Source of the DNA: Ceratorhiza oryzae-sativae
Lineage: Eukaryota > Basidiomycota > Agaricomycetes > Cantharellales > Ceratobasidiaceae
Direction of reading: 5' to 3'
Length of the DNA stretch: 64,000 nucleotides
Assembly: GCA_030998015.1 (NCBI GenBank)
Contig: JARWMV010000232.1
Coordinates: 1,302,001-1,366,000, forward strand
Shown here: positions 26,795 to 38,726 of the stretch, piece after piece
Layout: every line of letters begins with the position of its first letter
Position numbering within the stretch: the stretch's first letter is position 1
The notes under the pieces: generated by a model
Database searches by the model: none
The model's input: the letters and a program-made list of their open reading frames with translations, nothing else
What the model was told of the DNA's origin: nothing
Translations under genes and position numbers: made by a program

Positions 26795-29601
26795 ATGGCG
26801 CGCAGGAAGCAAACAGAGAGCGCATCGCAGCCGCTCACCAAGTGGTTCTCGTCGCAGCGGACGGCGCCGAGCTCACCACCGGCGGCGACCACGCCCCGGA
26901 ATGGACCCCGGACCGGCGCTACTGCGGAGGCAGAATCTGCTCGAAAACGGCAAAGTGGAAGGCCCCGACCACTTGGGCCATCCGTGTCGTTTGCGAGCAC
27001 ACTCACGCCCCTATCTTCGCCGCTCTCGTCTCCCATACGGCGCTCGACGCGGCGCAGGCCGAGTACAACGCCGGGCCCACCTCCAGCGCCACCCCACACC
27101 CGTGTATACCAGCTCCAGCCTATCCCTCAGATGCCCCCCGAAATCCGTTGCCCGTCCCCGGAGGACAGCCCATACGTGCCCCATCGCTTCTCCCCGCCAC
27201 CGTTCATGAAGTCGTTTCCCGACGCAGACAGCTCCGACACCGAGGAGATCCCGAGCAGCCAAAAAGACGACGGTGAACCTATGGTCGAAGACGACCTTGC
27301 AACCATCGAGGCGATGCCGATCTACCACTCGTCGCCACCCACCTCTCCGTCGTCCGAGGGTCTAATCACACCTGCTCCTGCCACCCCTCCCCTACCACCT
27401 CCACTCTCGCCCGAATCAAAGGCGCGCCACATCGTCGAGGAGATCCGCGCCAAGGCCCGCCTCGCGGTTTCACCCACTTCCCCGCCACTCAAGCGCGCTC
27501 TCGCTCCCCCGTCAGACGGCTCGGACGACTTGCCAGACGCTGGCTTTCTCATGGGCAACTCCCCCGTTAAGCGCCGGTTCGTTCATGTCCACCTCACTGT
27601 GCCTAACTGACATCATCAATTCATGATTGCAGCAAATCTACTACCCCATCCCCTACTCGCATGCGACGGTCGACCCGTAAGTCGACCACAGCTCCTCGGC
27701 CCCCCGTTCGGACCACTGCGTTTCCTCGGCTCAAGCCCGAACGCACCCCGTTTGCGTCCATCGCCCGTGAGCATATGGCTCGTGCCAAACGCAGCGAGTC
27801 ACTCCCTCTGGCTCCAGACGGATCACGCCAGGACATTCTGGCCATCGCCGATGCAGCACTTATGCGTGACCCAGATGCCATTGAGGAGGACCTCGTGGGC
27901 GAGTCGAGCCAATTCATAGACGCCGACAAGGCTCTAGACAAACTTGCCGAGGGCGGATTCGCGGCCGAGGCGGAGTTGGTGCGTCGGGCCGGGGCCGCCG
28001 TAGCTCTAGCGAAACCCAGCTGGATTACATTTGGTTCAAGTGAAGACATCAAGTCGGGTGTGCTTGCTGCCTTCCCTAGTTCAGTTGGCGAGTTTGTGCA
28101 GACGCCTTTTGCGAAAATGGCGTGGAGTAAGGTTGCCAATTGGATCCAGGTCCAGGGTATGTCAATTCAATCCGTCTAAAGCTTCTGGCTAATGATTTCC
28201 CAGACCACGCTTCCCTGCGTACCTTTCTTGGCTCCACCATGCTCCCTAGAGCCTTTGGCGGACCGCAAGAAAAAGAAATGCTCGAGCCAGTAATCGAATG
28301 GCTTGTCGAATTAGGTATGTTGTATTTGACTGAACCGGACTGCGTCTAAAAACACCTTCCCATAGTGTTTCTCTCTCCCGCTGATATTGACATCTCCGAG
28401 AGCGCTGCAAGCGATGTCGAAGAGCTAGTGGATTTACTGCCGCCCGACGCACAAGACCGTATTGCGGCCCATGTAGCGCAATGCCTACTACGCATTGGTC
28501 CCCCAGGCGACGGTGTGCGCTTAGCCCGTGAATTTCTCGACGCTTCTGGCGAGACAAGTTACACCACCCCAAGTGTTGAACACCGAAGATTGTTGATACG
28601 GCTCTGTGCTTCAATAGCAGAGGGTTTGACAGGGTATGTTTATTCTGCATGTATTTGCCATCCTATTCAACAGGGATCATTCCAGTGCTACGAACATCTT
28701 TCCGATGCTCCCCATCATGTGTATAATTGGCATCGACCCTGATCTCGACTCGGAGACGGGGTTGCAGATCGCCAAGGCCGCCGAGGCATGGGTCTGCAAA
28801 GCTCAAACCCCGCAGGAAGTGAGTGATTCATCCCACCCTAGTCGGTCGCATCCATCTCCTTAACTATGTCTTCAGCAATTGGTGGTATGCAGCAGACTCG
28901 TCAAGGGGCTCAGCGCTTTACCTATTCAGCAAAAACGAGACATTGTCCGGCGAGTCTTCCGCGGTACACGCCCAGCGGCCGGGCACTTGTCTATGTGGCT
29001 TGCAATCGCGTTCCTAGATGGTGAAGGCATGAACGACGTCGATGCAGTAGGTGATCATCACAACTCGTTTCAGCTCGTTGAGCTCATTAACGCCCAAATA
29101 GTCAACCTACACTGAACGACCCCCGCTTATTCGCATCTTCAAATACGTCGAGGCTTTGCACATCACTGCTTCCACACATTACCCAGACCTGTTGGCAGCG
29201 GTGCAGCTCCTTGACATTGCCCTATGGGACGTAAGGGCGCTCGTTGACGCTGAGCGCCGGGCGGGACGGATTGTCAAGTACCAGGCAGGTGTGTCGCCAG
29301 ACAGTATGGTTGGAGACGTGTCGTCGAAACTAATGGAGCTTCATGGAAAGATTGGTTGGATTTGTTCATTTTATCTTAGCGGCTGGACGCTCACCCAAAG
29401 TTGCCTCTCACAGTGGACGCACGTGCAACAGACATGGAAAAGACCACGACAAAAGGAATTCTACAGGCGTTGTATATTAGGTTAGGATGGGAGGTGGCCG
29501 AGGCCGCTCGTCGGGGCCAGCGCCCGCCAGGTGCGGTCAACACCATCAAAGACATGTGGAGCAAACCCCGGCCGGTCCGCCCCACCCCAAAAATATCATA
29601 A
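26795..29601 (+). CDS. Helical nuclear-type protein, possibly CANIN-domain (SMC5/6-linked)
   Basis: I do not recognise this with certainty. The ATG at 26795 gives MARRKQTESASQPLTKWFSS. SQPLTKWF resembles a degenerate PCNA-binding box (Leu at position 4, Trp-Phe at 7-8, but Ser instead of Gln). About 270 residues of Pro/Ser/Arg-rich disorder follow, with acidic patches. The C-terminal half, from about 27660, is predicted all-helical and split by introns near 28160, 28315 and 28640, with segments such as WITFGSSEDIKSGVLAAFPS, MLEPVIEWLVEL and DDRIAAHVAQ-like helices. The last exon ends RPVRPTPKIS at 29601. The layout suits basidiomycete CANIN-type or other DNA-repair adaptor proteins, but that is inference from architecture only. 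It is divergent from the PWI gene. Confidence 0.6.
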
Positions 29602-30900
29602 AGTACGGTACATTCGTCCCGGCGTTTGAGATTGCGCAAGACCTTTCTTGGGCGCAGGGATTTTTTTATATTCTCTATCCTTTTCTACGGTACACCAAGG
29701 TTTTCAACAATTCGTTGGTTTCGATGGCTAGAGTCAGGTTTCTGTGTTGTCTGGTCTTTTTCTTGTACAGTTTCCCTCTTTCTGCTGCCTTTGCCACATA
29801 TTCGATTCCTTACAGTTTACTTAATTCACCCAAATGAATTATAAATGTATCTATTTTTGTACTGTCTTGGCACCCTGAATTCATTGTTCGCGATAACCAC
29901 TGCGTTTTCAGTTCTATTCCCAGCACTTTTGATTCACAAATCACTGCATGACTCGCATTTTACTTCGTGTTCGATTCTCAGTACCCCTCGACCAAACCCT
30001 TGGCTAAACAGGTACAGCGTAATACTCTCTCGCGATTATCTTGCTTGCTAGGTCACATTGCGGCCTCTATGCGTGAGTGATCAAAAACGAAGGGTCGAGG
30101 AGTGCAGATCCGTAACCAAGACCCAAGCCCTGAATCAGGCGAGAGCTCAAACACAAGAGTCACATAGGTGAGGAGCCTGTCTTTTAGGCGAATAAAGATC
30201 GATCTTGCTATAGTGAACCGATGCATATAGTAGACCCCCACCACCAGGTGAGGCGACGAGTCACACACACAACTCAAGTTTCAGGCGTCTTTTCTGTTCA
30301 AACATATGAGAACTATGCAAGCACTTAATCGACCTTTGAAATCGTACGTCACTCGAAACTCGTGCAGACGGTTGACGCAAGGGTCGACGAGGACTGGTTT
30401 TGGAATCAAATGAAGTTATACGATGATCATCAGCCAAGTTTCGGGCCGGCTCTGGCATGCAACGAGAGCCAATGAAAAGAAAAAGATGATAAAATACAGG
30501 CAACTTAGGATTCGAAGTATGCAGAGAGACTGATTAGAAGTTTGGACAGAGCTTGTATGTCGTATGGGATTAAATTGCATTGTCCTGTCGCAGGCACTTC
30601 GGGATTAGACTGGTGAGCAGAGCGTTATAGCCGATAGACCTCTGTACAAGCTCTCGAAGCCATAAATTTACCACTAGCAAGTAACAACAGATCGTATAAA
30701 TTTACCGCATACATAGTGTACGGTTTTCTCACGCTCGAAAATCAGGGCGCTCAACGCGTGTTTGGATTCGAAGAGTCTAAGATGTGGGATACGTTCGATT
30801 GAGTCTTTTCACAATTTTTTTTATTCACGCGCAGACATGCGAATATAATATATAGATACGCTCAGAGGTTTGCACGCGCAGTGATATGACTGGTTCCTTC
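29602..30900. other. Intergenic between two converging 3' ends
   Basis: Pyrimidine-rich just after 29601, then AT-rich. Nothing coding or RNA-like is recognised. A 10-bp inverted pair (AGAGCTTGTA near 30548 and TACAAGCTCT near 30641) is present but too short to interpret. Confidence 0.45.
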
Positions 30901-31732
30901 CTAGAACGAGACCCTGCTGACGGTCTCGTAAAAGGTCTTGCCCTGGATTTCGGCAATTTTTTTCTCGGTTTCGTTGGGTTGACGGCTACCATCAGCGCCC
31001 TATCGTCAGAGAACACAATTTAGTTAAGGCCGTGATCCTCAAAAAAGGAGAGGAAACGAACCGCAAAGGTGCCAGCGCCCCAAGGTGAGCCACCATGAGT
31101 CTCAGCAAAGCTGGTCAAGTATTGCCCCGCGTTCTTGTATCCCAAAGGAACATAGATGACGCCATGGTGGGCGAGGGTTGACAAGGTCGCGCTGACCGTC
31201 ATCTCCTGTCCTCCGCCGGGGGTGCCAGTGCTAACAAATACGCCAGCATACTTGCCATGGATTTCGCCCTTGCCCCAAATGCCGCCGGTCCTGTCCCAAA
31301 AGGCTTTCCACTGCGCGGGGAAGCTGCCGAAACGAGTCGGAATACCAAAGATGAAAGCGTCATACTCTAGCAAGTCGTTCGCGTGGAATATCTTGTAATC
31401 TCCCTTGGGAGGAGCGCCCATCTTGGCCAAAACGTCGGAGGTGAGAGTCTCCTCGATTCTGTTTGGTATGATTAGCCTGGCAACTGGTGTCTGAGGTTTA
31501 AAACATACTGGAAGATCTGGGCATCGCCTCCAGCTTCCTTGACACCCTTCTTGACACATTCAGCCACTTAAAAGGTTGGGACGTCAGTCGGGAACCTCGC
31601 ATATAGCCACTATGGTGCATACATGTGGCAATGTGACCATACATGGAATAAACGACAATAGCAACCTATGAACAAAAGGTATTCAGGACACCCGCAGATG
31701 GCGCACTAGTCTCAACTCACGCGAGGGGCCAT
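30901..31732 (-). CDS. NAD(P)H:quinone oxidoreductase, WrbA/Pst2 flavodoxin-like
   Basis: FMN-dependent two-electron quinone reductase protecting against oxidative stress, usually at plasma-membrane eisosomes in fungi. The ATG at 31732 begins [17 protein letters not shown] (spliced), the flavodoxin phosphate-binding strand and loop. Further family blocks are [36 protein letters not shown] (about 31330-31370), [22 protein letters not shown] and [13 protein letters not shown] (about 31140-31180). An intron near 30999-31061 joins the last exon [20 protein letters not shown], which ends VSRVSF at 30901. Length is about 205 residues, normal for the family. A TATA-like box lies about 70 bp upstream, consistent with a strongly or inducibly expressed gene. 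Confidence 0.95.
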
Positions 31733-31800
31733 GGTGGATAATAGAGGGCAAGAGGCTTGAGATGATTCTGGGTGACTTTCAGAAGAGGCTCCAAAGCCCC

Positions 31801-31810
31801 GATTTTATAC
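31801..31810 (-). promoter_or_regulatory. TATA-like box of the WrbA-type gene
   Basis: On the minus strand the sequence reads GTATAAAATC, about 70 bp before the start codon. I infer a role from position and match only. Confidence 0.5.
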
Positions 31811-32262
31811 GTAGGCCTCGGGAGAGTGGTTAGATATTGCGCCCTCATTGCTCAGGAGGCCGCATTGAAGGGAGCTCGATGTTCCCACGGGGCTGGCCAA
31901 TCGCTTCGGTTCGGGCTCGCACCGACTGCTGCACGCTTCAAGAGGCTCAGCTCTGGCCAATCACAAGGCCACCTCGCGTCGAGGTTGTGACCAACTTTCC
32001 CAGGGGGTCGCATATGTTTTATCGTAGGCGATCAGGTCGAGGCTATCGTGAGAAAGAAACGACTGAAGAGAGGACGAATGAATTCGTCGGCTGCAAATCG
32101 TGTGCTACGCTCCAACCGATACTGGGTCTTGGAGCACTATGGAAGCACCTTGCCTTGGGCGTATCGGTTCGAGAATAGGTATGACCCGAAAAGGAAGTGT
32201 AGCATTCATGTGGATAGCAAAAGAGGCAGGACAAACAAATAATGACAGATGAAGAGTCTCGC

Positions 32263-32949
32263 TATACACCATCATAGCTCGCGCCGCCGGCCTTTTGGCG
32301 TTGTCAAATTCAGATCGGTTTCTATCTGATATATCATTGAACTTACTTTTCGCAACTTGACAACGATCGGTTCCTCGGCCAGATTCTCCGCTTCGTGGGC
32401 CGCGACATCGAGAGAATACGAGTTTAGGACTTTTTTGACGTTGGCCAGGTGAATCGAGACCTGTATTACGAGCCACAAATGTCAATCCACAGTGGGATGG
32501 ATGCCTGACGCGCGAATGCCACTATACCTTGCCCTTACGTATCCCAGTCACATCGTTTCCAATCCAAGTCACCAAAATGAATTTTTCTCGCTTGCTCTCC
32601 TTGTCATTAGCATAGCTAACTCGTACGTAGGCATACGCGACGTCTGCATCCCCGAGGTGCACCTTTCCATCGCCCTCTCTAAGTTCAGTGAGGCCACCGG
32701 TTCCTGTCGCGACAAGCTTGAGTTTGTCCGAGCGAGGAGACTGGAAGGCACGGTTAGCACCAGATTGTCGTGTTTAGCTTTACGACGCCTGCCACTTGCC
32801 TCGTATTTGATGACCAGCCAGTTTGTATCAGATTTGTCGGACCTCACGTCTTGGTAGGCTACAGTCGGGCAAGCTCAGAAGCAGTGGGGGCGTGATAGTG
32901 CAGCAGAGCCCTCACCGGCAGCGATTTCGGGCTGAGAAACGTCGGCCAT
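32263..32949 (-). CDS. Coactosin-like ADF-homology protein
   Basis: Actin-filament-binding protein of the ADF/cofilin fold. The ATG at 32949 gives MADVSQPEIAA. After the first intron come AYQDVRSDKSDTNWLVIKYE, then a segment with KLVATGTGGLTELREGDG and KVHLGDADVAYAYVRVSYA near 32625-32700. After another intron, REKFILVTWIGNDVTGIRK and GKVSIHLANVKKVLNSYSLD lie at about 32410-32580. The Lys-rich actin-binding stretch VSIHLANVKKVL is typical of coactosin. The last exon is tiny: after GTAAGT to CAAAAG the reading ends AGGASYDGV at 32263, matching the coactosin C-terminus. Total is about 140 residues, normal. It shares a 198-bp spacer with RRG9 in divergent orientation. About 310 bp after its stop hold no further gene before the WrbA promoter. 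Confidence 0.88.
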
Positions 32950-33147
32950 TCTAGTCTAGGGTAGCTGGGAATAATCCAAGGAGGATGCGAGCTGTCGTCG
33001 CGGAGTCGTTTTCAGTCGCGTGCTATCCGAAATCAAATGCCTCGCGCGTGGAGACGAGCTCAGGGCAGTTCGGCGCTTAAATTATTGGCGGGTCTCCTCC
33101 TGACTATCATACCAAAGAGCATACAAGCGCCTGATTCTGGCCCGGAC
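32950..33147. promoter_or_regulatory. Divergent promoter coactosin / RRG9
   Basis: 198 bp between outward-facing start codons. An in-frame ATG at 33037 lies upstream of the chosen RRG9 start and may be used instead, shortening this spacer to 87 bp. Confidence 0.45.
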
Positions 33148-33776
33148 ATGGTTCTCGCTAGCCCGCTAGTGTCGATTAGGCTCGCGCTTTCATCTCCTGC
33201 ACACACCCGTAGCATATCTTGGGGTGCAAGGTTCAGCCGGGATCCCGTCTCGACACCGCGGACCATTGCAAAGAACACGTCGTACAGACCTTTAAAACCG
33301 CTGTCGGAAGCCACTGACCGGCGCCCTCCGCTCGTCTCAAAAGGAGCCCAGCGCCGCAGCTCGACAGAGCCCAATGCCCATCCTCCACGGCCTGCACGCC
33401 GCCCTCCTCCGACGCCTCACAGTACATCGCGCACAGGGCCAGAATGAAGAAACAGTTCCCCGAGGGCTGGTCCCCCTCGCGCACCATCTCTCGCGAGGCC
33501 ATGAGCACACTGCGTGAGCTACATGCGGTCGATCCCGTGCGCTTTCGAACACCCGTGCTCGCCGCCAAGTTCAAGATTAGTCCAGAGGCCGTATCGAGAA
33601 TATTAAAAAGCAAGTGGGAGCCTTCGCCCGAACGCAAGGCCCAGATGATTGCAAGGGACAACAGGGAGAAGGATATGGCAATTGCGGAAAGGATGAGAGT
33701 CGAGCGTGAAGAAGCTCACAAGTCACTCAAGGGGCGTGCGGTCTTGATGGGAGCGGACAGAAGAGGGCATAGTTGA
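33148..33776 (+). CDS. RRG9: RRG9/neugrin-like mitochondrial protein
   Basis: Mitochondrial protein required for respiratory growth (Rrg9) and related to neugrin, which acts in mitoribosome assembly. Two exons, 33148-33333 and 33423-33776, join in phase (intron GTCTCA to CTCACAG) for 179 residues. The N-terminus MVLASPLVSIRLALSS has no acidic residues and is amphipathic and Arg-containing, as expected of a mitochondrial presequence. The conserved core is MKKQFPEGWSPSRTISREAM and LAAKFKISPEAVSRILKSKW, near-consensus for the family. The C-terminal helix is highly charged. An upstream in-frame ATG at 33037 would add 37 residues. I prefer 33148 because it places the presequence at the very N-terminus. 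Confidence 0.85.
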
Positions 33777-33912
33777 ATTTAGAGTGACAATTCTAATATG
33801 TTACACTGTTATACTAATCATAAATGTCAAGAGCTGGCAGGGGCTCAAACCTCAGTCTACGCCAGATAAACTACACACAATAAACACGACTTAAATACAG
33901 CCCCCGTACCGA

Positions 33913-35794
33913 TCAAACCATACCACCACCCACCTCGAAAATGGTCCATGCGAACCCAATGGTATTCCATGCCCCTACCCTTGCAGTCGGGCTGTTTGAA
34001 GTAACCGCAATTATAACAGCTATTGCGGGTATGCCAATAGACAAAGCGGTTCTCATGTCCAACCGAGACCGCGTCTTGGTGGCCACGGGCTGGAGCTGGG
34101 GCGAGTAGGGTTCGAACAAATCATCATCTAAATCAGGTAGAACCACCTGGTCCGTAGCAAGCGCCTTTTCTTCGGCGATCGAATCCTCGGGTATCGCTTG
34201 CGGGTTGGTCGACCAAGTTAGTAGCATGCTATCAGGTCCCATAGTCTCCTTTAACCGCAGCGCCTTGTGGGTAATAGGGTACTTGTTGCGAAGCTGGTCT
34301 GCTTTTTGCAATATGCTAGACAACGGTATCATCGACTTCAGAGTGGTTTTAGACGAGGCGATTGCGACCGGGAGAGACGAAGTGGATGATTTCGGAGAGG
34401 AAGAAGCTGATTCGATCAAGTCCAATCTTTCTGAATCTAGTGCGCCTCTGCAGCTCGAGACCGTATCACTGCCGAAACCTGCATTCTCCCGAATGAGAGG
34501 TGTAGTCCTTCCAGAAGTCAACGGCGTTTCCGTTGGGGAGTGTAATGTGGAAGAATCGTCGACAATCGAAGGTTCGGTCGAGGTGGTTTCCCCTTCTATG
34601 ACGGTGCCCGAACCCCGAGCAGGTGGCGTCCTTGTTCCATCTATTGGTCGGTTTTCGACCTCAGGTTCCAGCTCGTCTGCTTCGAGCTCAGGAAGATTGG
34701 ACAAGAATGAATGCATCATTCCATCGTCGCCCTCTTCTATAAGTTTCTTGACACCATCTTTCTTTTCTAATGTAAACTGGGGGAGTGGTAAGTAGACAGA
34801 CATCACGAACCAGCGCAGCCATGCTCACAGCAGCGACCAAATATATCACCGCATCCGGTGGCCTGCACAAGATCCAATCCATGACCCGCTGCGCCAGTTC
34901 CAGTGTCGGTAAATCATGCGTGTAAAGCGTCATCAGGGGTGACACAGCCCAGTAAGGCAAAGGGGAAGCGTCTTCAATCATGTAGGCCAGTTCGGGATCG
35001 GCAATTCGTATCAAACGTCGCAGTATTCGCAGTTGACCGGTCAAAGGTTGAAGCCCCGCACCCATGGCGTCTCGAGCACGGTGCAGACTGATTTTGACCG
35101 CGCAGGCACGTAAGACCCGAAGTGCTTCTTCATCTGTGTCAACTGATGGATGAAGGGTAAGTTGGAGAGTGGAAATAATGTCGTGGTACCCCTGCACAAT
35201 GCTCGTTCAATAACTCGCCATCTGGAGCAGAGTACAACGTACCTGGAAGTAGCTCAGTTGTGGATGTCGCTCCAACACACCCAAGATGATATCTGTAAGC
35301 TGCTTTTTTCGCCTCTCTTTCGATTGCTGGCTCTCTAACGCATAATCAAGACAATAGACTGTATGGTGTTAAACCACCTACCAGTAGGGTAATGCACGAA
35401 TGCACGGTTCGTGTCCACCACAACCTGTCGTTCGTCATTGTGAGGCTGGGAACTCGTTGGGGGCGACTTCTTTGCTGCATCCTCTCGCCCCTCTCCGCGT
35501 GGTGCCGCGGCAGAGGGTGTCGCGTGCAATAAGAATGGCCTGCACGTGGGATGAGTGCGCTCCGTCGGCGACATGCATTGATTCTACACACCAAGCAGTA
35601 CTTCGAGCTTCTTGAAGGCCACCCGGCAGGGCACTCAGCTTTTCTAGTGTATTCCAATCGCCAGCCGCTACTGCATCTTTCACGGCTTTATTCCGGGCAG
35701 CTCGTTTACCGAGGCGAGTGGTTAAAGGCTGGCTCGGGTCTTGCTGAACAGAGCTAGCGGTATTTGAGCCAATAAGAGACCCTGTGGATGCCAT
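33913..35794 (-). CDS. TBC-domain Rab GTPase-activating protein, TBC1D20/Gyp8 type
   Basis: GAP for Ypt1/Rab1-type GTPases at ER/Golgi. The ATG at 35794 starts a Ser/Gln-rich leader, then RNKAVKDAVAAGDWNTLEKL and, across an intron, ARSTAWPFLLHATP. Both catalytic fingers are visible: VVVDTNRAF (IxxDxxR arginine finger, near 35420) and LSYFQGYHD (YxQ glutamine finger, split by an intron near 35190-35260). Helical TBC sequence runs on through LPYWAVSPLMTLYTHDLPTL and RVMDWILCRPPDAVIYL. After an acidic, Ser/Thr-rich linker with RTPPARGSGTV, the protein ends in a hydrophobic segment, ALSIGIPAIAVIIAVTS, and a second, GAWNTIGFAWTIFEV. This matches the C-terminal membrane anchor of TBC1D20. About 550 residues. 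Confidence 0.85.
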
Positions 35795-36062
35795 ATCCTT
35801 CGTTTAATTAGAAATTAATGAAACAGACTGAAGTGTGCGATCGAAATGGAGGCTACTGGTGAGGTCGTCGCAGAGGCTAAGCACAGGACTACGTGAGGTC
35901 ACGTGATAATACCTCAAGCGTAACGCAGACACACATCAATGCGAAGCAAGTGACATGATTGAAAGTTCAAGCAAAGAAAAAAGCATATGAACATGCATAA
36001 CAGTCACAGCATGTTTTACATGGTCGTGGTCAATACAAATGAGCGAACCCCTTATCCTACTT

Positions 36063-37040
36063 TCACGCAGCAGTCGGCCTGAGAAGGTCATTTCAGGATT
36101 GGTTCGGAGTCAATACACGGAAGTACATACTTCTTGTGGGCAGCCTTTGCAGTAGCAATCTTCGCCTTCTTCTCCGCAACACGCTTGGCCACGAGCTCGC
36201 TGTATTATGTTCAGACAAAGCCTTGCACAATCAGATGAATAAACGTACTCGAACTCTGCTTTTTGCTCCTTGGCAGACTCGATCCTCTTGCGCTTGACAG
36301 CACGGAGGTGGCGGCGACGTTGGAGTCGGAGGGGAGTGACGAGGCGCTGGATTTTGGGTCTGAAATGTGGTGTTATTAATCACAAAAGTGCCTGAATATC
36401 AGTACGTACGCCTTGGTGTAAGGCTTGGCATCCGCCTTTTTCTTCGACGTGACCTCGCGGCGAACAACGAATTTGCGAACATCGTCTTCCTTGGACAAGT
36501 TGAAGAATTTGCGGATTTTGGTGGCACGCTTGGGGCCAAGGCGCTTGGGGAGGACGTTCTCGGTCAATCCAGGGAGAGGAGAGTCTCCCTGCTTGACGAT
36601 GACCAAGGAAAGGACAGCAATATCGGGGCCAACGATGCAGCCGCGAACCGACTTGCGCTTGCGCTCGCCGGTTCGGCGGGGGCGATAGCAGGAGTGACCA
36701 TCAGAGAGCAAGAGGCGAACACGGTGAGGAAGGAGGACACCCTGCTTCATGGGAAATCCCTGCTTGTCATTGCCTCCAGTGATGCGGAAGACGTAACCCT
36801 TGAACTCGTCGCCCATCGAGTCAGCGGGGACTTCTTGGGAGATGCGCTTGTCGTAAAAGACACGACTGAGAAATTTGTGAGCATACATCAGCCGAGAATT
36901 AAAGATAATACTCACTAGCGCCTCTCTTCATCAATGTCGAGCGTCTTTTGCTCCCCAGTCGCGGGGTCTAAAGCATAAACAGATGAGCACGGGTTCAAGA
37001 CGTTGGATGATGGTGATCTACTAGCGATGTTAAACTTCAT
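36063..37040 (-). CDS. RPS6: 40S ribosomal protein eS6
   Basis: Small-subunit ribosomal protein and classic target of TOR/S6-kinase signalling. The ATG at 37040 begins MKFNIA. An intron removes about 36970-37023, joining [17 protein letters not shown]. The central exon (36420-36870) carries [38 protein letters not shown] and [20 protein letters not shown], and ends [20 protein letters not shown]. The next exons give the long basic C-terminal helix ([20 protein letters not shown]). A further intron (GTATGT to TTCTCAG, about 36080-36131) joins a last exon with residues PTAA and TGA at 36063. A GTAAGC/CGAACAG pair just upstream of the ATG suggests a 5'-UTR intron. Divergent from uS15. Confidence 0.95.
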
Positions 37041-37410
37041 TTTGTCTGTTCGAAAATCAAGTTTGGGTGCTGCTTTTCAGAGGAGTATGGAGCATGGCTT
37101 ACCTTGAAGGAGAGCGTTCGACTTTGGCGATTCCTTTGACAGCAAATCTCTCTTGTTGACGAGAGGCGGGCGACGGATGTAAATCTCACGGAGTGGCCAT
37201 GGCTACTATGCAGTTCCGGGCGAGTAGTAACGGATCATCCTTCCGGATCCAATTTCTGTGTTGTGTAAACCGATCTGCTCCAGACTTTTCAATTTCCTAC
37301 TAAACGTGAGTACACGATGCACAACGAATAGCTCGAAGTACTCGATGCACTCGATGCACCGGGACGGCTGAGCAAAGTAACTCCCACTGACCCATCTCTC
37401 CAGTTTCAAG
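37041..37410. promoter_or_regulatory. Shared divergent promoter of two ribosomal protein genes
   Basis: 370 bp separate the eS6 and uS15 start codons. On the eS6 side a likely 5'-UTR intron runs from about 37103 back to 37046. On the uS15 side the leader before the ATG is pyrimidine-rich (CATCTCTCCAG), usual for ribosomal protein genes. Co-regulation is inference from arrangement. Confidence 0.65.
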
Positions 37411-37962
37411 ATGGGTCGCATGCACGCTCCCGGCAAGGGCATTTGTGAGTTAATATTTGCCAAATTTCAGAACGAATGCTTAATCTACTGCAGCGTCCTC
37501 TGCCCTCCCATACCGTCGCGCTCCCCCTTCGTGGCTCAAGACCACCCCAGAGGACGTCATTGACCACATCGGAAAACTCGCTCGTAAGGGCCTGAATCCC
37601 TCTCAGATTGGTGTCGTCCTGCGAGACTCGCATGGGATTCCCCAAGTCCGATTTGTTACCGGTAACAAGATCCTGCGTATCTTGAAATCTAATGGTATGT
37701 TTGTAGCTCCAATTTAAGCGCATTCATTGACCCGATTACAGGCTTGGCTCCTTCTATTCCCGAGGACCTCTGGTACTTGGTAAAAAAGGCTGTTGCCGTC
37801 CGCAAGCACCTCGAGACCAACCGAAAAGACAAGGACTCCAAGTTCCGCCTCATTTTGATCGAGTCTCGTATTCACCGTCTCGCTCGTTACTACAAGACGA
37901 AACAGCAGATTCCTCCTACCTGGAAGTATGAGGCTTCAAACGCGTCCACTATCCTTGCGTAG
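37411..37962 (+). CDS. RPS13: 40S ribosomal protein uS15 (S13)
   Basis: Small-subunit ribosomal protein. Three exons: [11 protein letters not shown] from 37411; after intron GTGAGT to CTGCAG the exon with [20 protein letters not shown] and [20 protein letters not shown]; then from 37742 [20 protein letters not shown] to [12 protein letters not shown] with stop at 37960. About 151 residues, the normal length, with near-complete conservation across the family. It is transcribed away from eS6. Confidence 0.97.
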
Positions 37963-38726
37963 ATATCATTCTGCTTTGTTTTTGATGGCTGTGGTCGGAG
38001 AATTGTGTGTATGTCAATTGTATCATTTTTGCCTATGCAATATGCCGCTCTCCATGGATATTCAAGGTACAGAATATGACGACAGCGGCGTGTACATGTT
38101 GATCAAGTAAGAGCTCAGGACACGCCCCTACCGTCCACTGTAATAGTTGCTATTCCGAGCATCATCGGTCTATCACAACAGAGCAGTCGAGCGGGAGGCT
38201 ACCGGATTGGTATCGAAGGAAAAAATTGAATCGACGAACTGGGCAGTACTACGCTTGGTGAGTGAATTCGTGGTGGTGCAGCATTGGTGCCACCTAGCCT
38301 CGCCAACTGTGGCAGCTTGCGCCAGAAAGCCTATCGTATGGCTGGTTGCTGAAGTTGAGTTAAAGGTGGTATACGAGGCGGGGATGGTCTAGGCTTATAT
38401 ACTTCTAAAACAGCTCTTAATTCCTGGAGCATCTGCACTGCGGGCCTAGTTGTAAACAGATAAAGTAATGCATGACGAGTCTGAAGTGGGATAGCAGCCA
38501 AGGGGACCTAAAGAATGGCGGAAGGTGCTTGCCCTAAACTTATCGAAAAGAACCACGATGGTTCGAGAGATATTTTATTTATGTCAGTGATCTGGTGAGC
38601 AGTGACTTGCTTCACCACGGTAGCCAGTGTTTTAGCGAACCAGAACTAACAAAGCCCAACCATCACGTGATACTGGTGATCGAAAAGTGGCTGTGCCTGA
38701 CGAGAGGTGTCCCCGTTACGACCACC
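37963..38726. other. Spacer between uS15 and PRP31
   Basis: Contains the uS15 3' region and the PRP31 promoter. Open stretches at 38147-38392 and 38595-38780 show no domain. I see no supported gene. Confidence 0.45.

Noticed and set aside
30548..30650. Inverted pair AGAGCTTGTA / TACAAGCTCT as a hairpin or MITE
   Set aside because: Only 10 bp match, with no flanking target duplication; expected by chance.
34205..34795. Plus-strand 196-codon open frame
   Set aside because: Antisense to the acidic Ser/Thr-rich linker and anchor of the TBC protein; no domain.
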